Source: an uncultured Succinatimonas sp.
GTDB lineage: Bacteria; Pseudomonadota; Gammaproteobacteria; Enterobacterales; Succinivibrionaceae
Assembly (NCBI GenBank): GCA_900548485.1
Contig: URKL01000017.1
Coordinates: 1-13,592 of the forward strand
Direction of reading: 5' to 3'
DNA length: 13,592 bases
How positions within the stretch are numbered: position 1 is the first letter of the stretch; each line of letters opens with the position of its first letter. This document shows positions 1 through 6,269 of this stretch, piece after piece. The position numbers and the translations under genes were made by a program. The notes under the pieces are model-generated. The model saw nothing but the letters and a program-made list of their open reading frames with translations. It was not told the origin of the DNA and ran no database searches.

Positions 1-1
1 A

Positions 2-202
2 CCATTGGGTACATACTTCTCACGACGCATATGCGCAGAGGGAAGTCAAGCTATATGGTCTGCAGTAGACATTGTACTCATCTCTATTGTAGGTTTTATA
101 TTTTTTAAACAAAGCCTAGATTTAGCGGCCATCCTTGGTCTTGCTTTTATCATTATCGGTGTTTTGATAATCAATCTATTTTCAAAATCTATAGGTCATT
201 AA
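2..202 (+). pseudogene. SMR (EmrE/Qac-type) multidrug efflux protein, C-terminal part, probably disrupted
   Basis: The frame is open from the window edge to TAA at 200-202, so the 5' part of the gene lies outside. The C-terminus closely matches EmrE as I remember it: AIWS (TM3, including the Trp of the substrate pocket), then IVLIS, a QxLDL loop, and a GVLIINL fourth helix ending in SKSIGH (EmrE: SRSTPH). Such proteins are about 110 aa, four-helix, dual-topology proton/drug antiporters of the inner membrane. Two things look wrong. First, the PLGT just before should lead directly into AYAIWS, but about 12 residues (YFSRRICAEGSQ) replace AY, putting Arg, Arg and Glu into a membrane helix. Second, the conserved second Gly of GVG is Asp. 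The gene is therefore likely inactive, although the frame is kept. It could still be a divergent working homologue. Family assignment is firm; pseudogene status is inference. Confidence 0.6.
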
Positions 203-209
203 TAATTAT

Positions 210-237
210 TTGATTTTTTATTTTATAAGGTTATTAT
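210..237 (+). promoter_or_regulatory. Candidate sigma-70 promoter of the arsR-permease-thioredoxin cassette
   Basis: A TTGATT box at 210-215 and TATTAT at 232-237 are separated by 16 bases and match the consensus at 4/6 and 5/6 positions. The expected start of transcription, near 244, lies inside the inverted repeat at 235-272, which would fit repression by the ArsR protein encoded just downstream. The region is very AT-rich, so chance matches are possible. Confidence 0.45.
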
Positions 238-272
238 ATATTTGGTAATTTGGTAAAATAACCAAATATATA
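235..272. promoter_or_regulatory. Inverted-repeat operator, probable ArsR binding site
   Basis: Perfect 12-bp arms TATATATTTGGT (235-246) and ACCAAATATATA (261-272) flank a 14-base spacer. Within it the 8-mer ATTTGGTA occurs twice in tandem (240-247 and 248-255), so a shorter repeat, TTTGGT (249-254) with ACCAAA (261-266), is nested inside the large one. The element ends two bases before the Shine-Dalgarno sequence of arsR. ArsR/SmtB repressors typically bind AT-rich inverted repeats overlapping their own promoter, so autoregulation is the natural reading. Which nested repeat is used cannot be told from the sequence. Confidence 0.6.
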
Positions 273-283
273 TGGAGAGCTAA

Positions 284-571
284 ATGGATCATCAAGATAT
301 TAATTTACAAAAACAAGCTGAAATCTTTAAGGCTTTAGGACATCCAAGCAGACTATTAATTGTAAAGTCTTTAGCTTCAAATGAGATGTGTGTTTGTAAG
401 CTACAAGAGATTGTTAAAAGTGATATTTCTACAGTTTCCAAACATTTAGCTATTTTAAAAAATGCAAAAATTGTTTCATCTAGACGTGAAGGAACTAGCA
501 TTATTTACAAATTAAACATCTGTTGCCTGCCTACATTCTTAAAATGTACAGAAAATATTATTGGTAAATAA
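284..571 (+). CDS. arsR: ArsR/SmtB-family metalloregulatory repressor
   Basis: This 95-aa winged-helix repressor has the family length and layout: FKALGHPSRLLIVKSL (about residues 15-30), then EMCVCKLQEIV, and the recognition helix DISTVSKHLAILKNAKIV (about 47-64). The wing ends in SRREGTSIIYKL. C36-V-C38 corresponds to the CVC of the As(III) site in classical ArsR (ELCVCDLC), but the third Cys is replaced by Gln. Three extra cysteines, C80, C81 and C88, lie at the C-terminus. The inducer may be As(III), an organoarsenical or another soft metal; the sequence does not settle this. The start is supported by GGAGAG at 274-279 and by the operator immediately upstream. It is the first gene of a cassette with the permease and the thioredoxin-like gene, which it probably controls along with itself. 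The family call is firm; the arsenic specificity is inferred. Confidence 0.88.
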   Translation: MDHQDINLQKQAEIFKALGHPSRLLIVKSLASNEMCVCKLQEIVKSDISTVSKHLAILKNAKIVSSRREGTSIIYKLNICCLPTFLKCTENIIGK

Positions 572-625
572 TCCTCATTAAAAATTTTTTGTCTTAAATT
601 TTACTATTTGGCAAAATATAAAAAT

Positions 626-1657
626 ATGCAAACAAAATACTATTTAAATATAACTATATTAGGTTTAGCTTTTTTATTAGCTTATCTATACATCGATGAA
701 TTTGCGAGTTTAATTACTTCAGCTATCTTTGACAAAGAAAAAGATAAATATCTCTATGAGGCCTTGAATTTCTTTATCTATGACAGCATTAAGATCTTAA
801 TCTTACTTACAGTCTTAGTCTATGTAATGGCTTTAATTAGAGCCAATCTCAATACATTAAAGGTTAGAAACTACCTTATTAAGAAAAAAAAGATTTTAGG
901 TTATCTTTTAGGTTCATTATTTGGCGCAATTACCCCATTTTGTTCCTGCTCATCAGTGCCATTATTTATAGGATTTACCACTGCAAAAATTCCTGTGGGG
1001 ATCACCATGTCTTTTCTGATTACTTCCCCTATTTTAAATCAAGTAGCTATTGTCCTTATGTTTGGGATCTTAGGATTTAAAATCACTGCTCTTTATTTAT
1101 TGTTGGGGATTTTATGTGGCATCTTAGGTGGATTTTTCTTTGATGCCATTAAATCTGAGCGCTTTTTACAGGATTTTATTATCAATGCCATGCAAAGAAA
1201 CGCCAATATCCAAAGCAAAAGCACGCTTATAGACAAAAAAGGTATTTTACAGAGACACGATTTTGCTAAAACAGAAACCTTAACTATTGTTAAAAGAGTC
1301 TATAAATGGATCTTTATAGGTGTAGCTGTTGGCGCTGTTATTCATGGATTTATTCCTGAGAGTTTCTTTTTAAAATACACAAATCAAGATAATATTTTAG
1401 CTGTACCAATTGCTGTATTTATGGGATTACCGTTATATACAAATGTTGTTGGTATCATACCTATTATGGAGAGTTTAATTACTAAAGGACTTCCTATCGG
1501 TACCACCTTTGCCTTTTGCTTAAGCTCTGTTGCAGCCTCAATTCCTGAATTTATCTTATTAAAACAAGTGATGAAATGGCCGATGTTGGTAAGTTTTTAT
1601 TTATTCTTGTTTGTGGTCTTTATCTTTATTGGAATTACTTTTAATCTCTTTTTATAA
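626..1657 (+). CDS. COG0701 (ArsP/YraQ-like, former DUF318) permease
   Basis: This is a 343-aa inner-membrane protein with about eight hydrophobic helices and a hydrophilic central loop (about residues 175-225). The signature TPFCSCSSVPLFIGF, with C106 and C108, is the hallmark of the PF03773 permeases, which include ArsP exporters of trivalent organoarsenicals. A second conserved region, GLPLYTN...G, lies in the C-terminal half. The next gene is a thioredoxin-like protein, and the cluster ArsR / permease / small redox protein is a recurrent arrangement, so export of a metalloid or a thiol-reactive compound is likely. The substrate is unproven. I chose ATG 626; an in-frame TTG at 608 would add six residues. 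Neither start has a clear Shine-Dalgarno sequence. Bases 606-618 repeat part of the arsR operator (see findings). Confidence 0.8.
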   Translation: MQTKYYLNITILGLAFLLAYLYIDEFASLITSAIFDKEKDKYLYEALNFFIYDSIKILILLTVLVYVMALIRANLNTLKVRNYLIKKKKILGYLLGSLFGAITPFCSCSSVPLFIGFTTAKIPVGITMSFLITSPILNQVAIVLMFGILGFKITALYLLLGILCGILGGFFFDAIKSERFLQDFIINAMQRNANIQSKSTLIDKKGILQRHDFAKTETLTIVKRVYKWIFIGVAVGAVIHGFIPESFFLKYTNQDNILAVPIAVFMGLPLYTNVVGIIPIMESLITKGLPIGTTFAFCLSSVAASIPEFILLKQVMKWPMLVSFYLFLFVVFIFIGITFNLFL

Positions 1658-1671
1658 ACGAGGCTATATTT

Positions 1672-1944
1672 ATGGAAATCAAAATTTTTGGATCTGGTTG
1701 TAAAAATTGCCAAGCTCTTTATGAAAATGCTTGTAAGGCTTGTAAGAATTTAAATCTTGAGGTGAATCTTACAAAAGTTGAAGATATTTTCGAAATTAGT
1801 TCCCACAATATTCTCTCAACCCCAGCTCTAGCGATTGATGATGTTGTAGTAATGCAAGGAAGTGTCTTAAGTGTAGAACAAATCTCAGAATTGATAAATA
1901 AATTTACACAACCTAAAAAGAGTTGCTGTTGCTGTCAAAAATAA
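1672..1944 (+). CDS. Small thioredoxin-like redox protein with a CCCC tail
   Basis: This 90-aa cytosolic protein has a minimal thioredoxin fold: beta strand MEIKIFGSG, then C10-K-N-C13 at the helix start, and a cis-proline loop STPALAID (P51) facing it. It matches the redox-active disulfide protein 2 type (TIGR00412-like) often found beside COG0701 permeases. Unusual features are a second CxxC, C21-K-A-C24, in the first helix, and the end KKSCCCCQK with four consecutive cysteines (85-88). That gives eight Cys in 90 residues. A GAGG-type ribosome site lies 14 bases after the permease stop, so the two genes are co-transcribed. It may reduce or hand over the permease substrate, or bind metal with the tail; both are inference. 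A hairpin terminator follows. Confidence 0.82.
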   Translation: MEIKIFGSGCKNCQALYENACKACKNLNLEVNLTKVEDIFEISSHNILSTPALAIDDVVVMQGSVLSVEQISELINKFTQPKKSCCCCQK

Positions 1945-1980
1945 TATATAGATCAGGGTAAAGTGATTTACAACTAAAGA

Positions 1981-2025
1981 AAAAGCTCTGAATGTAAATA
2001 TAGCTATATTCTTTTCAGAGCTTTT
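1981..2025. terminator. Bidirectional intrinsic terminator
   Basis: A 12-bp stem, AAAAGCTCTGAA (1981-1992) with TTCAGAGCTTTT (2014-2025), encloses an inner 14-bp palindrome, AATATAGCTATATT (1997-2010). The stem has A-runs on the left and T-runs on the right, so it can work on both strands. It sits between the convergent thioredoxin-like gene (ends 1944) and the minus-strand gene ending at 2059. Confidence 0.8.
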
Positions 2026-2058
2026 CTAAGTTTTGAACTTTATTTATATGTAATCTTT

Positions 2059-2682
2059 TTAATTTTGCTTAACTTTAAAAGAAGATCTATCTAAATCATT
2101 GATTGCCAAACGTGCCCCTAAGATCTTCTTTGAGACAGTTTGATGCGCATGAATATCATCTACTGTATAGATCTTAGGATCTTTCCTATCAATGAATACT
2201 TTAGCGATCTGATTTTTATGATAATGCTGTTTAAAGCCATAGCGTATTGCCCCGGTAAAAAAACGAGGTTGCATAGAACCTATCTCTTTATAAAGGACAG
2301 CACTTCTGCGCGATTTATTCCAAGGAAAAATAGACTTTAATTCATCTAAAATTACAATAGCATAAGCTTCGGTGGGAATAGGTGTGCGATCGTTCTTTAA
2401 AATTTTAGACTTACGATTGTAATAAGCAACTCTTAATAAATAATAAAGAAGATATACTGAAGTAACGCTTATTAAGGCAACAAAACGTCCATGTGGCAAA
2501 AAGCCTAATTGTCCTGAAATTTTTAAAACCCAAATAAGCGCAAAAATAGTAAAGATTACATAAAAGGATATACCCAAACCTTTGCGACAAATAGTATCTA
2601 CGGTATTTACCTCAAAGCGAATACCTGCTTTGCGTAAGTAAGACTGTAAATAAACATTAGGCGGCAAATTGCGTTTGGGCAC
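2059..2682 (-). CDS. Unknown two-TM membrane protein downstream of putP
   Basis: I do not recognise this 207-aa basic protein. It has a positively charged N-terminus with conserved-looking Cys32, two hydrophobic helices at about residues 37-54 and 67-87, a Lys/Arg-rich stretch after the second helix (RVAYYNRKSKILKN), and a soluble C-terminal half (about 100-207) with strands such as AYAIVILDEL and KVFIDRKDP. The positive charges at both ends of the helical hairpin suggest that the N- and C-termini are cytoplasmic. ATG 2682 is preceded by AAGGA at good spacing. It begins 15 bases after the putP stop on the same strand, so it is probably translated from the putP message. I see no link to proline transport in the sequence. 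Confidence 0.72.
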   Translation of the reverse strand: MPKRNLPPNVYLQSYLRKAGIRFEVNTVDTICRKGLGISFYVIFTIFALIWVLKISGQLGFLPHGRFVALISVTSVYLLYYLLRVAYYNRKSKILKNDRTPIPTEAYAIVILDELKSIFPWNKSRRSAVLYKEIGSMQPRFFTGAIRYGFKQHYHKNQIAKVFIDRKDPKIYTVDDIHAHQTVSKKILGARLAINDLDRSSFKVKQN

Positions 2683-2697
2683 ATTAAATCCTTATTT

Positions 2698-4176
2698 TTA
2701 AAGAGTCTTAACCTCGATCCAGAAGCGACGCTCTAAATCAACGAATAACTTCTCAACTTCAGAATCAGCCTTATATGTAGCTAAGGTTACCACAAAGATA
2801 GCTATTGAGGATAAGATAAATCCTGGAACTAAAGAATAAAGTCCAAAGAATTGACCAATCTCCCAAACAACCACAGTTAAAGCACCAACAACCATACCAA
2901 TAATCGCTGCAGGTAAGGTCATCTTCTTCCAGAATAAGGAAATTAAGATGGTAGGACCAAAAGAAGCACCGAAGCCAGCCCAGGCATAGGATACAAGTTT
3001 TAATACACCAGAATTAGGATCTAAAGCGATGATATAGGCGACAATAGATACTAATAAAAGCATACCACGACCAACCCAAACTAATTCAGTTTGAGAGGCA
3101 TGCGGACGGACAAAACGGGCATAAAAATCTGCAGTTAAGGTAGTTGATGCTACTAATAATTGGCAAGATAGAGTACTCATAATCGCAGCTAAAATAGCAG
3201 AGAGCAGAATACCAGCAATCCATGGAGTAAATAAGGTCTGAGTAACAATAATGAAAATCTGCTCAGGATTTGCAACAGTAATATCAGGGTGTTTTGCAGC
3301 AAAGGCTACACCGTAATAACCAACTAAAACAGCACCTAATAAACAGAAGATCATCCAGGTAATACTAATACGACGAGCTCCACCCATACCTCTTACAGTA
3401 CTAGCTGCCATAAAACGTACTAAAATATGTGGCTGTCCCATATAACCTAAACCCCAACCTGCTAAAGAGATTAAACCTATAAAGGTAGTACCCTTTAACA
3501 TATTGCTCATATCAGGGCCCTTTGCTGCTACTAAGGCATTAGCTTCGCTTATAGAACCTACATCCATGATGATAATCACTGGGGTTAAAACTAAAGCAAA
3601 GATCATTAAAGCGGCCTGAACAGAATCAGTCCAACTTACAGCTAAGAAACCACCGATAAAAACATATAAAATGGTAGAAATGGCACCGACTAAAAGCGCA
3701 TTAGTATAATCCATACCAAAGGTCTGTTCAAAAAGACGTGCACCTGAAACCATACCTGAGGCGCAATAGACCACAAAGAATAACAAAATGATTACTGCTG
3801 AAACTAAAGCTGTAATACGGAATTTATCCTTAAAACGAGCGGCTAAATAATCAGGCAAGGTCAAAGCATCTGAGGCATTGGCGGTAAAGGAACGTAAACG
3901 AGCGGCTACAAATTTCCAGTTACACCATTGACCACAGGTAAGACCTATGGCAATCCAGGCTTGAGAAATGCCAAACATGTACAGAGCACCAGGAAGTCCC
4001 ATCAGTAACCAACCTGACATATCAGAGGCACCAGCTGACAAACCAGTAACAATTCTACCTAAACGACGACCTCCTAATACATAATCATTAAGAGAGTTAG
4101 TCACACGTGCTGCCATAATGCCGATAATCAGCATGAGGCAAATATAAACAATAAAGGTTGTAGTTGTAGTAAACAT
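2698..4176 (-). CDS. putP: Sodium/proline symporter PutP
   Basis: This 492-aa protein (E. coli PutP has 502) imports L-proline with Na+ across the inner membrane and belongs to the SSS family with about 13 TM helices. The match to E. coli is strong through the core: DDY/NDYVLGGR, LSAGASDMSGWLLMGLPGA (D52 and S54 correspond to Na+-site D55 and S57), GGFLAVSWTD, QPHILVRFMA, and SAILAAIMSTLSCQLLV, where the Ser-Thr pair completes the sodium site. I chose ATG 4176 (MFTTTTTF) because it matches the family N-terminus. The frame also opens at GTG 4227, but that codon lies inside the terminator stem of nadE. No good Shine-Dalgarno sequence precedes 4176. No putA proline dehydrogenase is nearby, so osmolyte or nitrogen uptake is as likely as catabolism. 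Confidence 0.93.
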   Translation of the reverse strand: MFTTTTTFIVYICLMLIIGIMAARVTNSLNDYVLGGRRLGRIVTGLSAGASDMSGWLLMGLPGALYMFGISQAWIAIGLTCGQWCNWKFVAARLRSFTANASDALTLPDYLAARFKDKFRITALVSAVIILLFFVVYCASGMVSGARLFEQTFGMDYTNALLVGAISTILYVFIGGFLAVSWTDSVQAALMIFALVLTPVIIIMDVGSISEANALVAAKGPDMSNMLKGTTFIGLISLAGWGLGYMGQPHILVRFMAASTVRGMGGARRISITWMIFCLLGAVLVGYYGVAFAAKHPDITVANPEQIFIIVTQTLFTPWIAGILLSAILAAIMSTLSCQLLVASTTLTADFYARFVRPHASQTELVWVGRGMLLLVSIVAYIIALDPNSGVLKLVSYAWAGFGASFGPTILISLFWKKMTLPAAIIGMVVGALTVVVWEIGQFFGLYSLVPGFILSSIAIFVVTLATYKADSEVEKLFVDLERRFWIEVKTL

Positions 4177-4223
4177 GATCAATAAATTGTTAAAAAAAGA
4201 AGTGTGCTCAGTGTAACAAAAAA

Positions 4224-4254
4224 CCACTTAGAGCGCATGAAATGCTCTAAGTGG
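4224..4254 (-). terminator. Intrinsic terminator after nadE
   Basis: A perfect 11-bp stem, CCACTTAGAGC (4224-4234) with GCTCTAAGTGG (4244-4254), has a 9-base loop. Read on the minus strand it is followed by TTTTTTGTTAC, the usual uridine run. It lies 52 bases beyond the nadE stop and just upstream of the putP start, separating the two transcripts. Confidence 0.85.
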
Positions 4255-4306
4255 CTTATATTGCCCCATTTTGAAGCTAAATGCAAAAAATTATTGTTTT
4301 ACAGCA

Positions 4307-6163
4307 CTATTTTAAATCGGCAAGTAAACTCTTATAACCGTCATTTAATAACGGGAAAACAAAACCATTCTTAGCATTCAAATCAGCTTTTTCAATATGG
4401 AAGGTAGTAGCACCGCGTTCACGTTTCCATTGATTACGAGCTAAACGACTAAAGTATTTAACTACAAAAGAGCGCAAGTCATTCTCATCATATTGAGGAT
4501 ATTCAGGGCCTAAAATCTTTACAATCTCAGAAGGAGTATTCTTTTCAATCTGATGTAAATAATGGATGCGATCTAAAAGCACATAAGGCATTAGATCACG
4601 CTCATCAGTCTGACCTGGCTTTAATTCGGCTGTCGGGGCTTGAGTTGAGATATAGGACATATCATTAACCTCTAAATGTAAAGAGGCATCAATATTCAAA
4701 CCTTTTTCTGCAATATAGGAATTGATCTTTAAAATACGGCTCTTAGAAATATCGCCTATAGGAGCAACACCACCTGAGGTATCACCATCCATAGTGCAAT
4801 AACCTACAGCTTCCTCAGAAGCATTACAGGTAGTCATCAAAAGCTTGTTATAGCGATTAGCAATCATCCAAATACCCGGAGAGCGAACACGAGCTTGAAT
4901 ATTTTGTAAGGTTAAATCATCACGTTCCCAATTTAGAGGATCATCTGGAGTAGTGCCATTGATGATATTGACATAATCGCGCACTAGTGAAGCAATTGAC
5001 CACTCATAGTGCTGAGCACCGATATTTTCTGCAAGCTTACGAGCTGCAGTACGGGTAACTGAGCCTGAAACCTCTGAGCCCTGATAGACAGTAGTTAAGA
5101 TCTGAGGCATCATTTTATTTTTAATAAAGCTCTCAAGATCCCCTGTAAACTCTGGAACACTAAAGCCTAAGGAGGTCATAAGATCGAAATACCCCTCATA
5201 ACCTAAAGCCTTTAAAGCGGCTAACTGGCCATAACAGACACAAGTTGCACATAAACCTGAATCAGCACCACCTGATAGAGATAAGGCATAACCATGACTA
5301 TAAGTCTTAGTCATCCAGTCAAAAAGACCTAAAGAAACCGCTCTTACAATAGTGTCAAACTCAGCTAATCTCTCTACAATACCTAATTCTTTGGTAGCTA
5401 ACTTTACGCGCTCAAATGGCAATAGCTCAGATCTTGCAATAAGTTGGCCCTGATTACACAAATAGAAACAGCCATCATAAATATCTGAACCACTCTCACA
5501 GCCCATTAAATTTGAGGTTAAAACAATACAATTTAATTTAGAGGATAAATCTACAAGAGCATGTTCATAAGTCTCTTGAGCATCTAATTCATAACGTACG
5601 GCACTAGGTACAACTATGACATCAGATCCTACAACTGAAGCTAAATCAGCTTGATTAAAATAAATACCAACTTTGATGCCCTGATACTCAACAATATTAG
5701 AGCCAACCTGATTTGAAGCTTTAAGAGAAAAACTTTGAGAGCCGATAGTAATTTCTACATTGCCCTGATTTTCACTATAAGCGCGAACACGAGCATCTGT
5801 GCTTTCTATAAAATCACGTACAGCAAAAACACCTAAAATGTTTTTATTATCTAAAACCACATAGCAATCATAGCTTTTACCATCATTAGCACTTAAGGCA
5901 ACACCTACACCTACAGTTAAAGAATCTGGGATTTGCTCTTTAAAAGCTAATAAAGCCTTTAAATTAGCCTCAGTAAATTCTCTTGTAGCAGCTAAATCGC
6001 CACTATTAAAACCACTTAAGATCAATTCAGGAAAAGCTACAAACTTATAATTACTATCTTTAGCTTCTTTAGCTAATTTTAAAAGCTTATTGGTATTGCC
6101 AATAAAATCGAGCGGGACTGTGTTGACCAGACCTGATGCAAATATCGTATAATAATCAAACAT
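4307..6163 (-). CDS. nadE: NAD+ synthetase with a nitrilase-like N-terminal domain that has lost its glutaminase residues
   Basis: This 618-aa two-domain protein makes NAD+ from nicotinate adenine dinucleotide, ATP and a nitrogen source in the cytosol. The C-terminal synthetase domain looks intact: ATP P-loop SGGADS (297-302), ARVRSPGIWMIANRYNKLL, TTCNASEEAVGYCTMDGD, and PTAELKPGQTDE. The N-terminal domain (about 1-270) has the carbon-nitrogen hydrolase fold and keeps the first catalytic residue, E46 in FPELILSGF. The Lys normally in GVxxK aligns with V115, and the nucleophile Cys of GIEICEDLW aligns with N170 (GIYFNQADL). Glutamine hydrolysis therefore seems impossible, and the enzyme may use free ammonia or a separate glutaminase. 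The start has GAGAGG 11 bases upstream. The gene is divergent from glgX and ends in its own terminator. The family call is firm; loss of glutaminase rests on my manual alignment. Confidence 0.9.
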   Translation of the reverse strand: MFDYYTIFASGLVNTVPLDFIGNTNKLLKLAKEAKDSNYKFVAFPELILSGFNSGDLAATREFTEANLKALLAFKEQIPDSLTVGVGVALSANDGKSYDCYVVLDNKNILGVFAVRDFIESTDARVRAYSENQGNVEITIGSQSFSLKASNQVGSNIVEYQGIKVGIYFNQADLASVVGSDVIVVPSAVRYELDAQETYEHALVDLSSKLNCIVLTSNLMGCESGSDIYDGCFYLCNQGQLIARSELLPFERVKLATKELGIVERLAEFDTIVRAVSLGLFDWMTKTYSHGYALSLSGGADSGLCATCVCYGQLAALKALGYEGYFDLMTSLGFSVPEFTGDLESFIKNKMMPQILTTVYQGSEVSGSVTRTAARKLAENIGAQHYEWSIASLVRDYVNIINGTTPDDPLNWERDDLTLQNIQARVRSPGIWMIANRYNKLLMTTCNASEEAVGYCTMDGDTSGGVAPIGDISKSRILKINSYIAEKGLNIDASLHLEVNDMSYISTQAPTAELKPGQTDERDLMPYVLLDRIHYLHQIEKNTPSEIVKILGPEYPQYDENDLRSFVVKYFSRLARNQWKRERGATTFHIEKADLNAKNGFVFPLLNDGYKSLLADLK

Positions 6164-6269
6164 AGAAATTTAAACCTCTCACATTTTTATGTGTGCAAAA
6201 TAACATATTTTTACATACAGTTTGATTTATTGCCCAAAAAAAGCGCAAGAGACACCATTAGGAGGAAAA
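6164..6269. promoter_or_regulatory. Divergent intergenic region between nadE and glgX
   Basis: These 106 bases must hold promoters for both directions, but I see no convincing -35/-10 pair. A 5-bp hairpin, CACAT-TTTT-ATGTG (6180-6193), lies just upstream of the nadE ribosome site. AGGAGG at 6260-6265 is the strongest Shine-Dalgarno sequence in the window and fixes the glgX start at ATG 6270 rather than the upstream in-frame TTG at 6222. Confidence 0.5.

Noticed and set aside
292..501. Minus-strand open frame opposite arsR
   Set aside because: It lies entirely within the well-supported arsR gene, has no ribosome site and no recognisable protein features.
2140..2340. Plus-strand open frame opposite the unknown two-TM gene
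   Set aside because: Shadow of the minus-strand gene, without a Shine-Dalgarno sequence and with low-complexity content.
4177..4227. Longer putP start at GTG 4227
   Set aside because: The codon lies in the stem of the nadE terminator, the added residues do not match PutP, and ATG 4176 matches the family N-terminus.
6222..6269. Longer glgX start at TTG 6222
   Set aside because: ATG 6270 has AGGAGG right before it; the upstream extension would run through that ribosome site and has no family match.
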